Below are positions 1 through 8,985 of a stretch of 34,847 nt of DNA, one piece after another (the stretch's first letter is position 1; each line of letters opens with the position of its first letter). This stretch comes from an uncultured Legionella sp. (lineage in GTDB: Bacteria; Pseudomonadota; Gammaproteobacteria; Legionellales; Legionellaceae): the NCBI GenBank assembly GCA_945952115.1, contig CAMFHA010000019.1, forward strand, positions 1 to 34,847. Reading direction: 5' to 3'. The position numbers and the translations under genes were made by a program. A model generated the notes under the pieces. That model worked only from the letters and a program-made list of their open reading frames with translations, was not told the origin of the DNA and searched no databases.

Positions 1-1568
1 GGATCACAACCTGAAGCCTTAATTGCATCATCAGATTGTTTTTGTGCAAGACTTATTTCTTGAGGGCTAAACCCAGCACTGGCTAATTGACTTGGCGTAA
101 AACCAGCATCAATCAAAGCGCGTGCATTATATCCTGCTGCTTTTAACGCAGAAGCACTACAACCGTTCAATTCTTTAATTCGTGATGCTGATACACCTGC
201 AGCAAATAATTCTTTTAGTTTAGTTGGATCACAACCTACTGCTTTAATTGCCTCATCTGGAAGAGGGGTATTCGCTGCATTAATTTGCTCTGGGGTAAAT
301 CCTGCAGTAGCTAAGTCCTCTTGAGTAAATCCTGCTGCTTTTAAAGCTTGTGCACTACAACCAGCGTATTGTTTAATTAAAGTTGCACTAACTCCCGCTT
401 TTCGTTCACGGCTTAATTCCTCAATATTGCAACCTGCATTTTTTACATCACTCGCAGTTATTCCTGGAGGTAACTCTGCTTGGGCTGCTTTAATTTGTGC
501 TGCAGTAAATCCTACACTAGCTAACTCTGCGGGAGTATAGCCTGCATTCAATAAATCTCTAGCCGTATAACCCGCAGCTTGCAATTCTTCAGGGGAAAAG
601 CCTGCTTTTTTTAAATCAGCAGCACTAAAGCCTGCATCTTTTAAATCTTGCGCAGTGAAACCGGCTGCTTTTAATTGATCAACTTTGCATCCTGTAATAC
701 GTCGTATAGCCGCTGCACTTACTCCAGCTTTTCTTAACTTAGTTAAAGCTTCAACACCACATCCTGCTTTTAACACATCAGCAGCAATAATGCCTTCGGG
801 CAAACCGCCTGCACGAGCAATTTCTGCTTCAGTGAAACCCGCTCCTTTCAATTCACCATCAGAGAAACCACCATCTTTCATTTGTTGGGCGGTAAAGCCC
901 GCATTACGTAATTCACATGCATCAAAACCACAATCTCTAAGCCGGCTAGTCGAATAACCTGTTGCTTTTAATTGACGTGCATTATATCCCGCTGCTTTTA
1001 GTTCCTTACAAGCACACACATTTTCTAAATCTTGTAATCCATATCCACTATCTTTTAATTGAACACAACTACATGCTGATTTTAAATCAGTGAGTTGAGC
1101 GCCTTGATTAATAACATTTGTAATACTTGCTTTACTGCAATTGCTATTTTGCAAAGTTTGAATCCATAAGCTTTGCTGAGGACCACCTTCTAATTCATTT
1201 GTTAAAGCAACAAAACCTACTCCACTTTGGGAGCCTATGACTCCAACTCCTGCTCCAATACTTTGAGTTCGAATAATAGTAGGGATTGCACTCTCACCGC
1301 TTTCTTGCGCTTTTTCTGCTTGATTTACGTTTTGCAACGATTGAAGTTTAACATATTGAGCAGTTGGATTTGACGATCCCGGAATAGATTGAATATCCAT
1401 TGGCGCACCCGATACTGCAGAAGAGGATAAAGAAGAAAACGTAGGTGAACGCAATTTGAAATAACCAATAAGGATAGTTAAAAGCAATAATGCTAGTGTA
1501 AATATAATAATCACTCGGGTTCGAGTATTAGAAAACAGTGACTTTAGGTTTTCTTTTTTATTTGCCAT
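1..1568 (-). CDS. dotG: DotG/IcmE, Dot/Icm core-complex protein (N-terminal 522 residues; runs off the window)
   Basis: This is the N-terminal half of the VirB10-like scaffold of the type IVB secretion system, which spans inner membrane, periplasm and outer-membrane core. I translated it from the ATG at 1568, 2 bp after the dotH stop. A short basic N-terminus (MANKKENLKS) precedes one membrane segment at about residues 18-38. A periplasmic linker follows, then from about residue 190 a long array of roughly 10-residue repeats of the type AGF[TS]xxxLKx, still in progress at base 1. L. pneumophila DotG is about 1,048 residues, so about half is missing, including the C-terminal TrbI/VirB10 domain. 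The repeat spacer, position next to dotH and the Legionella gene order make the identity secure. Confidence 0.93.
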   Translation of the reverse strand, partial: MANKKENLKSLFSNTRTRVIIIFTLALLLLTILIGYFKLRSPTFSSLSSSAVSGAPMDIQSIPGSSNPTAQYVKLQSLQNVNQAEKAQESGESAIPTIIRTQSIGAGVGVIGSQSGVGFVALTNELEGGPQQSLWIQTLQNSNCSKASITNVINQGAQLTDLKSACSCVQLKDSGYGLQDLENVCACKELKAAGYNARQLKATGYSTSRLRDCGFDACELRNAGFTAQQMKDGGFSDGELKGAGFTEAEIARAGGLPEGIIAADVLKAGCGVEALTKLRKAGVSAAAIRRITGCKVDQLKAAGFTAQDLKDAGFSAADLKKAGFSPEELQAAGYTARDLLNAGYTPAELASVGFTAAQIKAAQAELPPGITASDVKNAGCNIEELSRERKAGVSATLIKQYAGCSAQALKAAGFTQEDLATAGFTPEQINAANTPLPDEAIKAVGCDPTKLKELFAAGVSASRIKELNGCSASALKAAGYNARALIDAGFTPSQLASAGFSPQEISLAQKQSDDAIKASGCD

Positions 1569-1570
1569 TA

Positions 1571-2662
1571 CTATAAACCCTCTACCTTGAGTTGCATGAC
1601 TTTACCATGCCAGGAGACCAATAATACAGGTGATTTTTGCATTTCATAGGCATGAGTTCCATCAGCGCTAGTCATGCTTGCAATCCAACCTGGCGACAAT
1701 ACGGTTAAATTTGTTCGGACATACATTTTTTCATGGGATAGCCATGCTCTTGCATCCCCTCCATTGACAACTAAGCGTTGGCTATTAGGAGGTGGAACCC
1801 CATCTAAGACATGTAAAAGAATATCACTCGCAGAAGGAGGAACCCCTTCTTCTGTTGGCATACTTTTAGCATTAGGACCATAACCTTGTATTCGTAAATC
1901 TACACGATAATCTACTGCTTTCTGTCCAGGAATTAAAGTAAGCATTACAGGCGTATTCAACCCTTTTAAGCGAATGGCTAAATTTCCATAATTATATAAT
2001 TTGGAAGCCTGAATCATTAAGGTATTGCTCGTTTTATCCCATTGAATATTAAAAGCAGAAGGATCGCCTAAATCGTACGCAGCAATAGGCCATGGAGCTC
2101 CTGTTGAGTCTAGAAAAACTAAAGAAGAAACAAAACCTTGTGATAAACGAATCACTGGAGGTGTTGAACCAGGAGATAAATTTACAAATTGTGAAGTAGC
2201 TGTAGGCTTAGGCGGAGTACCTACAGGAGAAGCTTGCGCATATTGCTCAGTTTGATACATTTGCTTTAAACGAGTGACTTGCTCTGGATTTAAAGGGTAA
2301 ATACTTCGAGACATTTCATTAAATGCTTTATTTTCAATAACATCAGTATCTGATTCACTTACGCCAGCAGTATCAACAGGTGTTTGATTTTTTTGTTGTG
2401 CAGAAGGTGTAGTATTATTAGTTTGCTCCGCGTTGTTTGCTGAAGGTTTAGCATTAGCTTGTCCTTTATGTCCATTCTCTGTTGCATTTTGAAGCGCTGT
2501 TTGCCCATTTTCTATTCCACTTTGTTGAGCTAGGCGTTGTTGCAAAAGCCGTAATTGCTGTAATGCTTGCTGTGCGTCATTAGCTTGAGCCATCACTAAA
2601 GTATTAAACAAAATACCATAGATTATTATGACCAGCAGACTCAATTTTAAAAAGGATCGCAT
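1571..2662 (-). CDS. dotH: DotH/IcmK, outer-membrane core-complex protein
   Basis: DotH is an outer-membrane-associated subunit of the Dot/Icm core, functionally like VirB9, that assembles with DotC, DotD, DotG, DotF and DotK. The 363-residue protein (about 361 in L. pneumophila) has a signal peptide at residues 1-26 ending VMA-QA. A Gln/Asn-rich segment follows (QQALQQLRLLQQRLAQQ), then a low-complexity linker to about residue 110. The C-terminal beta-rich half contains PPVIRLSQGF and the segment ending MQKSPVLLVSWHG. It starts one base before the dotI stop and ends 2 bp before dotG, so the three are surely co-transcribed. Confidence 0.95.
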   Translation of the reverse strand: MRSFLKLSLLVIIIYGILFNTLVMAQANDAQQALQQLRLLQQRLAQQSGIENGQTALQNATENGHKGQANAKPSANNAEQTNNTTPSAQQKNQTPVDTAGVSESDTDVIENKAFNEMSRSIYPLNPEQVTRLKQMYQTEQYAQASPVGTPPKPTATSQFVNLSPGSTPPVIRLSQGFVSSLVFLDSTGAPWPIAAYDLGDPSAFNIQWDKTSNTLMIQASKLYNYGNLAIRLKGLNTPVMLTLIPGQKAVDYRVDLRIQGYGPNAKSMPTEEGVPPSASDILLHVLDGVPPPNSQRLVVNGGDARAWLSHEKMYVRTNLTVLSPGWIASMTSADGTHAYEMQKSPVLLVSWHGKVMQLKVEGL

Positions 2663-2663
2663 G

Positions 2664-3302
2664 TTAACTTACTCCACCAGTTGCTGGTCCTACAACAAAT
2701 TGAGCAATACCAATTCCTCGAGGCGAATTCAAAGTAGATACGCGTGTTACTAGCATCGTTACCACATTATTCTGCTGAGTGAATTCACTCGCACTCTGAT
2801 AGGTAACTAATATAGGCATTTGTATGCGCCAGGAATAATTACCATTTAATATTCCTTTTTGTAAAATGATAGGAGCTCGAGTTGCAACTGAAGACACAAT
2901 CAACTTTTTCGCTTTAACTGCATCCAAATTGTTGGATGATTGTAATGCACCTAGGAATTGATCCCATCCCTCCGCAGTAAAAAATCCTGAAGAAGCTTGT
3001 AGCTCATCTCGATAGTTCACAAAGTTATATGTAAATGCAGCGATTGCTGCCTGGTTAGCCCATTGTAAGACTGCAGAATCTGATTGGTTTGGTTGATCTA
3101 AAGGAAATAAAGGAGTAATACGCCCACTAATAGAAGTAGCAAAATATCGAGGCGCAGGTGGATGAGTAATAATATAAAATAATAAGCCACCTAGTAGAAA
3201 ATTCGCTACCATAGCAATAGTCAAGGCAAGCATTACTTTCCGTTGACTATCTTTATAAAATTGATTGCGTAAATGTACAACTGCTAAAGCATCTTCAGCC
3301 AT
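2664..3302 (-). CDS. dotI: DotI/IcmL, inner-membrane type IVB component
   Basis: DotI is a bitopic inner-membrane protein whose periplasmic domain resembles VirB8. With DotJ it forms an inner-membrane complex needed for secretion. The 212-residue protein has a short cytoplasmic N-terminus, one membrane segment at about residues 26-47 (ALTIAMVANFLLGGLLFYII) and a periplasmic domain. Length equals the L. pneumophila protein as I recall it. The start is preceded by GAGGGG. It lies between dotJ (13 bp gap) and dotH (1 bp gap). Confidence 0.95.
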   Translation of the reverse strand: MAEDALAVVHLRNQFYKDSQRKVMLALTIAMVANFLLGGLLFYIITHPPAPRYFATSISGRITPLFPLDQPNQSDSAVLQWANQAAIAAFTYNFVNYRDELQASSGFFTAEGWDQFLGALQSSNNLDAVKAKKLIVSSVATRAPIILQKGILNGNYSWRIQMPILVTYQSASEFTQQNNVVTMLVTRVSTLNSPRGIGIAQFVVGPATGGVS

Positions 3303-3315
3303 AATCCCCTCTATA

Positions 3316-3600
3316 TTATTTTGGTAGCACTCTCACACTATTATCCGTTGGTGGATCAGGATCTAACAACGGATGAGAACTTCTATTAGGTTCAGTCAAT
3401 GCAGTTAATTGTATAGGAGGAGCGATACCACTTGTTGCATAAAAATCACGCTCTGGCTCATGTAAATAAATATAAGCGATTGCACTTCCTATTCCAGTAT
3501 TTAAAAGCATTGCTAGAATTAAAACAGTTAATCCGCCGCGATAAATTTTTATATTAAAATTTTTATTTTGTTTAAATATCGCCCAATTTTCTTTACCCAT
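3316..3600 (-). CDS. dotJ: DotJ/IcmM, short DotI paralogue
   Basis: DotJ is a truncated DotI paralogue that co-assembles with DotI in the inner membrane. I chose the ATG at 3600 because GAGGA lies 4-5 bases upstream and the resulting 94 residues match the usual length. An in-frame ATG at 3624 would add eight residues (MPTGIEDK) without a good ribosome site. One membrane segment lies near residues 22-45 (GLTVLILAMLLNTGIGSAIA), followed by a short periplasmic tail with EPERDFYATS, which parallels the start of the DotI periplasmic part (PAPRYFATS). Upstream is a 157-bp gap filled by a palindromic repeat. Confidence 0.92.
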   Translation of the reverse strand: MGKENWAIFKQNKNFNIKIYRGGLTVLILAMLLNTGIGSAIAYIYLHEPERDFYATSGIAPPIQLTALTEPNRSSHPLLDPDPPTDNSVRVLPK

Positions 3601-3665
3601 TTTATCCTCTATACCAGTAGGCATTCACTAATTCAAATATACCCTTTGAAGTAGGTATAGAATTT

Positions 3666-3778
3666 CCTGCTAAGTTTTATACTTCATAACATTCTGACTC
3701 GCCTTAGGTCATGTAGTGATTGTACACTTCCTCGCCTCATTCAAATGAATCTCGTTTAAAACTTAGTAAGCAACGCTA
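3666..3778. repeat. Palindromic dispersed repeat, family 2, copy A
   Basis: The outer arms CTAAGTTTTATACTTC (left) and the complement of AAAACTTAGTAAGCAACG (right) make an imperfect inverted repeat of about 113 bp. The core contains CCTTAGGTCATGTA, TGTACA and TTCCTCGCCTCATTCAAATG. The same pattern recurs near 4379, 12644, 12826 and 19910. It fills most of the gap between icmN and icmM. It could be a non-autonomous mobile element or an intergenic hairpin; no gene is visible in it. Confidence 0.7.
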
Positions 3779-3781
3779 CAC

Positions 3782-4348
3782 TTATGCCACAGCATCTCTA
3801 AACGTAATCTCTATTCGTGAATTAAGAGAGTCATCTCCCCCTTGCTTAGTTCGCATGATAGGTTTATCACTACCTAATCCCTGAGTAAATATAAATCGAC
3901 TATCCACTCCTTGCGACCATAAATATTCTCCCACAACTCGCGAACGAGCTAAAGTCAAAGCCCGCTCTCTTTGTACTGATACATATTGGCTGCTATAACT
4001 TGTAATAGTAATTGCTATTTTGCGAAACTGCTTTAATAAAACAGCTATATCATTTAATAACTTATAAGACTCCCAGGTTAAATGAGGAGATTGATCTTCA
4101 AATAAGGCACGAGAAGGAATACTGATCAAATAATCTTGCCCTAAAGTTATTATACGCACACCCTTTCTATTTAATTTTTTTAAATACTTATTTACCGTAG
4201 CATCACAAGCGCCTCTTAATTTACAAGGAAGGCGAAATACTTGCTCTTCAGTAGTTGTTTTATTATGACAAGCATTTAATTGAAATAATGCTATTAATAA
4301 TACAATACGAAAAATCCATAAATTATCTCTAATACACCGAACGTTCAC
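3782..4348 (-). CDS. dotK: DotK/IcmN, OmpA-like lipoprotein of the Dot/Icm core
   Basis: DotK is an outer-membrane lipoprotein with a peptidoglycan-binding OmpA-like domain that joins the periphery of the Dot/Icm core. An ATG exists at 4360, but GGAG lies six bases before a GTG at 4348. I therefore prefer the GTG start, giving 188 residues. A hydrophobic signal (FRIVLLIALFQLNAC) ends in a lipobox with Cys near residue 27. The C-terminal two thirds fit the OmpA fold: TITSYSSQ, RERALTLARSRVVGEYLWSQG, then GLGSDKP and NSRIEITF. The gene is flanked on both sides by palindromic repeats, so it may be less tightly coupled to its neighbours than in other species. Confidence 0.88.
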   Translation of the reverse strand: MNVRCIRDNLWIFRIVLLIALFQLNACHNKTTTEEQVFRLPCKLRGACDATVNKYLKKLNRKGVRIITLGQDYLISIPSRALFEDQSPHLTWESYKLLNDIAVLLKQFRKIAITITSYSSQYVSVQRERALTLARSRVVGEYLWSQGVDSRFIFTQGLGSDKPIMRTKQGGDDSLNSRIEITFRDAVA

Positions 4349-4378
4349 TAAGATCTCCATATAATGGATGTATAGCGT

Positions 4379-4622
4379 TACCCACTAAGTTTTATACTTC
4401 GTTGTGTTCTCACTCGGACGAGACTTAGGAAAAACTCTCAATCTCTTCGTTAAAAGCTTGTTTTAATTCGGTCATTTAGTGCATCTAAACTCCCTCATTA
4501 AAACAGGCTTTTGCCTCGACCTTGAGGTTTTTCGTAACTCCTGTCAGATTTAGTCATGTACAGGTATACAATTCTTCGCCTCATTTAAAGGCGTTTCGTC
4601 TAAAACTTGGCGGGCAACGCCA
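4379..4622. repeat. Palindromic dispersed repeat, family 2, copy B, with an internal insertion
   Basis: The ends CCCACTAAGTTTTATACTTCG and GTCTAAAACTTGGCGGGCAACG are the two arms of the family seen at 3666 and 19910. This copy is about twice as long because an extra stretch at about 4428-4545 splits its core. That insert is palindromic too: AAAAGCTTGTTTTAAT pairs with ATTAAAACAGGCTTTT. The element occupies most of the 376 bp between dotL and dotK. No gene is visible, and any promoter for dotK would lie within or beside it. Confidence 0.7.
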
Positions 4623-4724
4623 TATTTTAAACAACTTTATTGAGAATAAATAATTCTTTATAAGTACGTTACAATGAATTTAAGAAAATTGCTATTTTTT
4701 ATATAAATTATTTAGTTAGAGAAC

Positions 4725-7070
4725 TTAAGTTTCGGTTTTTAGGTTTGCTTTTTCGCGCTCAGAAACTATTTTTTCTGCCAAACCAATCACTATTTCTTTA
4801 AGTTCCTCAGGAGGAATACTATCTCTATCTTCGGGAGGATAACTAGTTGCTAATTGGAAATCTTTGATAAGCTCATTCGCTACAGTTCCAGCATATTTAT
4901 CTTTAGCTCCAGCAAGTCGCTCAATCATCATCATTTGATTTCTAGTTTCATTAATAGGCAGTAAAGCTTCTGAGAAAGTTACTTTATCTGAAACTAAAAT
5001 TGGAGGTGCATTTACATTGACGCGTAATGAACTGAAAATAGTCAATGCGCCCTCAACCTCTTCTTCAATGAGTGCCTCAACAGGTTCAGGTTCATTATAA
5101 CTATGGAACGAAATTAAAGCAGCAACCCCACGCTCAATGGGCTCTTCAATAGACGATTCATGTAATGCTTTTGCGATCAAGGAGATTTCTTCTGTCTCGA
5201 CTTGCTTATCAATACTTAGCTCACCACTTTCTAATATTTCATGAAAAGAAGTTAATTGTTTTTGTAACTTCATTAAATAATCATCTGGAGGTGGCTCTAC
5301 TTTTAAAAATTGATTAATTTTTAATTGCTTAACAGGTTTTGGATTCGCATAAAACATTCGGGCACGGACGATTTTAGATTTGAAAAAAATATGTGCCTCA
5401 CCTTCAGTTTGCTCTTTTAAATCTAACAAATCAACTCGAGCTCTTTTTTCAAATGAAGAGCTTTTAGTATCCATATAACTATTGGTAATACTGCCTTCTT
5501 GAGTTTGAAAAGAATCTACTTTAGTCACATAAGCTTCACCGGCTGTTTTAGTAAAGAAATCCCAAGTTTCTGTAGGATCTTCTAGCTTCATGCAAATTTT
5601 AATGTTGGTATTTGCACCAATAGATGCCGCTTCTTCTTTCGAAGCCTTTTGGAATGCTGGTAAATCTTGCCCTGCAAAAATAGCTGAGAAGCCTAAAGAA
5701 CGAGCCTGAGCAGGAACCACTGCAAAACCTTGTACGGCATAATATCCATACTCATCCAATATGCACATGTAAGGAGTTGGTGCATTGGTTGGCTTTCTTA
5801 AAATAACATCACGATAATCCCCTTCAACCTCTTCTCCTAAACCTGCTGCCATCATCGCCTTTAAAGATGATACGATAATTTTTCCCAAGTTAGATAATTC
5901 ATCGGGCGATTTTTCAAGAGCAGGTAAAAGTACTACTAAAATACGTCTATTTAACACCACATCTTTAAAATCTACCTCAGCTAAATTAGTTCGGATAATA
6001 TGACCATAAGTATCTGCTAAAGAAGAAAAGCTTCTTACTAGCTGCATAGTAATAAAGCCATGTTGCTCTAATACTTGCGATACCTGTTTACCTTTTTTCT
6101 CTTTATTATAACCTGGCAAGGTATTTAAATAGTTACGTAAAGGATCCGTCACTAACTTAGGAACATTTTCAATATTGACACTTTCTTGATCATCGCGAGG
6201 AAATACTTTATCAATTACTATTGATTCTAGGCGCTGCAAATCAAAATAATTACGTATAGTATTAGCATCAAGAAGAACAGCTCCATCATCACGCATATAA
6301 ACAAGTAGACGCATTAAAGCTTCAACGAAGGCTATAGCACGACCTTTCCACATATCGCCATCACCGCCACTTTGTTGAGATGAACCCATCAAACTCACAA
6401 CAAGCTGAGTGAGCATACTCGATGAACCCTGGCAAAATGGATTCAATGTATTTGATAATCTTTTTTCTTGTGGACCGACAATATCCCGGGCACCCGTCAT
6501 GAAATTAATTAATAAAAGATCATCTTCACGTCCCATGCTGCGTACCATGGAAAATACTTTAGCATAAAGAGAGTTATCGCCTTTTCCATCAACATAAATA
6601 AAACCACTTCCTTGTACTAAAGCATTATAAGACAAGGAAACTAAACATTCTGTTTTACCGCTACCAGTAGAGCCGAAAATGAGCGCATGCGTTCTCATAT
6701 CATCATTAGCAAACCATAATTCTTCCCCTGTTTTTCGATCATTGCCAAAAAATGCAATACCTCGAGCCATATTAGGTTTTTGAATACCTGGTTTAAGATC
6801 ATTATAATCTTTTGCTTTAGAAATCAGTGGAAGGCGAAACGGCAATTTTTGTTTGCGTGTATAGCAATAAGAAAACATACCAATGCCTACAAGTAAAATA
6901 CCAGTTGCAGCTTCAGAAAAATAATACGTAAGACCAGCCAGAGTAAACAAAGCAATTGATATATTAGTAGGATCACTAAAAAAATCCGCTAATCGTTGCG
7001 TAAGCGTCCGTGTGTCTCTTAAAAGAAGACTGGGATCTAATTCATTACGCGAATCAATGCCACGCATCAT
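4725..7070 (-). CDS. dotL: DotL/IcmO, type IV coupling protein ATPase
   Basis: DotL is the VirD4-like inner-membrane ATPase that receives effectors and passes them to the secretion channel. The 781-residue protein (about 783 in L. pneumophila) has two membrane segments between about residues 36 and 70. The Walker A motif GSTGSGKT is at residues 133-140. A Walker B-like stretch YMCILDE is at about 434-440. Its long C-terminal tail (from about 590) is the part known to bind DotN, IcmS-IcmW and LvgA. The start ATGATG overlaps the dotM stop by 4 bp, which suggests translational coupling. The ATPase domain looks almost identical to L. pneumophila DotL, while the tail diverges more. Confidence 0.97.
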   Translation of the reverse strand: MMRGIDSRNELDPSLLLRDTRTLTQRLADFFSDPTNISIALFTLAGLTYYFSEAATGILLVGIGMFSYCYTRKQKLPFRLPLISKAKDYNDLKPGIQKPNMARGIAFFGNDRKTGEELWFANDDMRTHALIFGSTGSGKTECLVSLSYNALVQGSGFIYVDGKGDNSLYAKVFSMVRSMGREDDLLLINFMTGARDIVGPQEKRLSNTLNPFCQGSSSMLTQLVVSLMGSSQQSGGDGDMWKGRAIAFVEALMRLLVYMRDDGAVLLDANTIRNYFDLQRLESIVIDKVFPRDDQESVNIENVPKLVTDPLRNYLNTLPGYNKEKKGKQVSQVLEQHGFITMQLVRSFSSLADTYGHIIRTNLAEVDFKDVVLNRRILVVLLPALEKSPDELSNLGKIIVSSLKAMMAAGLGEEVEGDYRDVILRKPTNAPTPYMCILDEYGYYAVQGFAVVPAQARSLGFSAIFAGQDLPAFQKASKEEAASIGANTNIKICMKLEDPTETWDFFTKTAGEAYVTKVDSFQTQEGSITNSYMDTKSSSFEKRARVDLLDLKEQTEGEAHIFFKSKIVRARMFYANPKPVKQLKINQFLKVEPPPDDYLMKLQKQLTSFHEILESGELSIDKQVETEEISLIAKALHESSIEEPIERGVAALISFHSYNEPEPVEALIEEEVEGALTIFSSLRVNVNAPPILVSDKVTFSEALLPINETRNQMMMIERLAGAKDKYAGTVANELIKDFQLATSYPPEDRDSIPPEELKEIVIGLAEKIVSEREKANLKTET

Positions 7071-8200
7071 GGCTCTAACTCCTGCATCTGACGTGGGGTT
7101 AATTTAACTTCTTTAATAGCAACCTCTAATGCTCGAATTGCTTCATCAATCATTGGCACTAAAGAACGACGACCCAATTCTTTTTCTGCACGCCAATGAG
7201 CAAAAGCCCCAGCAACTTCAGCATATGGAGTTTGTCTCCCCACACAATTAAGCATATACCATAATCGGCGATCTATGGGCTTTAACCATAAAAATTCTGA
7301 TGACGGAACCACACCATCATCACGAGCAGCTACTAATAAAGAGCTTACTACCGTTAATACATAGGCATGTTTTGAAACAATTTCCTGGACAGCTTCCGTA
7401 TTTTGATATTTTTTCATCACTGGTCGAGCTACAGAGAAATCAGGCCTGCCATTAACATAAGTTTTATCTAAAGTATGAAGTATTAAATTAGCGGCATCTC
7501 TATCTCTGTTTAATCGCGCTATAAATACTGCAGATAAAGCATAAGCCTGAGGTGAACAATGTTCAAACCCATCCCAATAAGGACCAAGTTGCATAGTAAA
7601 AACACGCTTTGCATCTCCTTTGCGTAAACCTGCTGTCATTTCTAAACCAGGCATTTGATTATCTAGCAAAGCATCGTCTTTACGTAATAATTTATGTTTA
7701 CGAGCGAACTCCATAGGAGTTAATGCCATAGCCCATGGACCTTGATTCACATCTTGACTTACAAGATCTTCTTTAACAACAGGCATAATTGCAGGCCAAT
7801 TAAATTGCTCTTGTGCTCGCAGCGTATTCATATTATGTGCTTTTTTATATCTTAAAATAATATTGGACTTATAAAGTGCTCCAGCTAAACATAATAAAAT
7901 TAAAGCGATAGGATAACGAATATAATTTCCGATACTTTTGGTCATTAATACTAAAGTACTCCAATCAACACCTGCGGTTGGAACAGTTTGCATTAAGCTT
8001 ATTTCTTCTTGAAGAAGTGGGTTATTAAGAAACAAATTAATTAATTTTGCTTCCCAAATATTAATGAAAAAAACAAATTTAACGATATACTCATGCCCTG
8101 TTTTCCATACAATATAACCTGAGATAAACACTAGCACCGTAATCCATACAGGTGCCATGGAGTTATCATTTTGTCCTTGCCCTTGTGATTGTTGTGCCAT
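7067..8200 (-). CDS. dotM: DotM/IcmP, coupling-complex inner-membrane protein
   Basis: DotM is an inner-membrane partner of DotL. In the known structure its cytoplasmic domain carries positive patches that bind Glu-rich effector signals. I place the start at the ATG at 8200, giving 377 residues beginning MAQQSQGQGQ, close to the family length of about 380. The frame stays open to an ATG at 8257, but those 19 extra codons come partly from a dispersed repeat (8239-8273) and do not look like the family. Membrane segments are visible at about residues 17-45 and 95-115. The cytoplasmic domain includes RAQEQFNWP and GPWAMALTPMEFARKH. The stop overlaps the dotL start. Confidence 0.95.
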   Translation of the reverse strand: MAQQSQGQGQNDNSMAPVWITVLVFISGYIVWKTGHEYIVKFVFFINIWEAKLINLFLNNPLLQEEISLMQTVPTAGVDWSTLVLMTKSIGNYIRYPIALILLCLAGALYKSNIILRYKKAHNMNTLRAQEQFNWPAIMPVVKEDLVSQDVNQGPWAMALTPMEFARKHKLLRKDDALLDNQMPGLEMTAGLRKGDAKRVFTMQLGPYWDGFEHCSPQAYALSAVFIARLNRDRDAANLILHTLDKTYVNGRPDFSVARPVMKKYQNTEAVQEIVSKHAYVLTVVSSLLVAARDDGVVPSSEFLWLKPIDRRLWYMLNCVGRQTPYAEVAGAFAHWRAEKELGRRSLVPMIDEAIRALEVAIKEVKLTPRQMQELEP

Positions 8201-8238
8201 CGTCGTAATAAAAAAATAAAAGTTAGTTATCTCAAGTA

Positions 8239-8273
8239 TATACCCAAAATGTTTCAAGATGCGAGGTTTTGGG
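8239..8273. repeat. Short palindromic repeat, family 3, copy A
   Basis: TATACCCAAAATGTTTCAAG followed by ATGCGAGGTTTTGGGC forms a short imperfect palindrome, with the outer arms CCCAAAA and TTTTGGG pairing. Near-identical copies occur at 11451 and 19876. It lies between the icmQ stop and the true dotM start. It also supplies part of a spurious N-terminal extension of dotM. Confidence 0.75.
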
Positions 8274-8281
8274 CGATTTGA

Positions 8282-8860
8282 TTAGCTAGGCATTTTAACC
8301 AAACGTCCCTTTTGAAATTGATAAACGCCTGTCACATGAACAAAACGGCTGATATTGTCTAAATTTAAAGTTCTATCTTTTAAACTTAATAGTGGGGTAC
8401 CTAGTTTATCTTTTAAGACTTTATCAGGAGGTAAAGATAAAATATCTTCTTTCTCAATATAAATAGAGACATAAGCTTCATTATTTTTATTATCTTTCGT
8501 TTTCAATATTTCTTTAAGATCTTCTTCTCGAATGTAGATGGGTCGAGAAATAGTTTGCCTAGGTAAGTTAGCTATAATCCGTTCCCAGCTTTGAATATTA
8601 GTCCCATCAATAGAATATAAGGAAATAAAAATTTCTTGTTGAGTACCACGTAAAGCCATTTTATTGGCTAAATGTGATTCTGCTCTTAACTCTTCATCAC
8701 TTTTAGCTCCAACACGCGCTAAAAAACTATCGCGAATAGAAGTTAAATTCTTACCAACCATTCTTAAAAAATTAGATTTATCCCATGGCCCTTCATCAAT
8801 TGCTTTATTAAGAGCTTTTAAAATTTTATCATATTGTTCGTTTATTTGTTTTTCGGCCAT
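8282..8860 (-). CDS. icmQ: IcmQ, IcmR-regulated Dot/Icm cytoplasmic protein
   Basis: IcmQ is a soluble protein that can insert into membranes and whose C-terminal domain has an NAD-binding mono-ADP-ribosyltransferase-like fold. IcmR keeps it soluble. The 192-residue protein matches the family length (191). The N-terminal helical domain that binds IcmR carries ILKALNKAIDEGPWDKSNFL, and the C-terminal domain begins near GTQQEIFISLYSIDGTN and PRQTISRPIYIRE. The start has no clear Shine-Dalgarno. It is separated from icmR by a 165-bp AT-rich gap with a hairpin, so it may have a second promoter. Confidence 0.95.
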   Translation of the reverse strand: MAEKQINEQYDKILKALNKAIDEGPWDKSNFLRMVGKNLTSIRDSFLARVGAKSDEELRAESHLANKMALRGTQQEIFISLYSIDGTNIQSWERIIANLPRQTISRPIYIREEDLKEILKTKDNKNNEAYVSIYIEKEDILSLPPDKVLKDKLGTPLLSLKDRTLNLDNISRFVHVTGVYQFQKGRLVKMPS

Positions 8861-8985
8861 GGGTTCAATACAATCAAATTAGTCAATGAAAGTCTAAATA
8901 AATACAACATTGAAGATTATAATAAAGGTAAATAAAATAAAAACCTAACTAATTAAGTATAACAGGATTTACAAAGAGGAATTAA

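Noticed and set aside
685..957. Open frame of 90 codons on the plus strand
   Set aside because: It lies wholly opposite the DotG repeat region, and its length is explained by the biased repeat composition.
1..1150. Regular repeats suggesting a CRISPR array or satellite DNA
   Set aside because: The period follows codons and translates to the DotG 10-residue repeat; units differ at third positions and there are no spacers.
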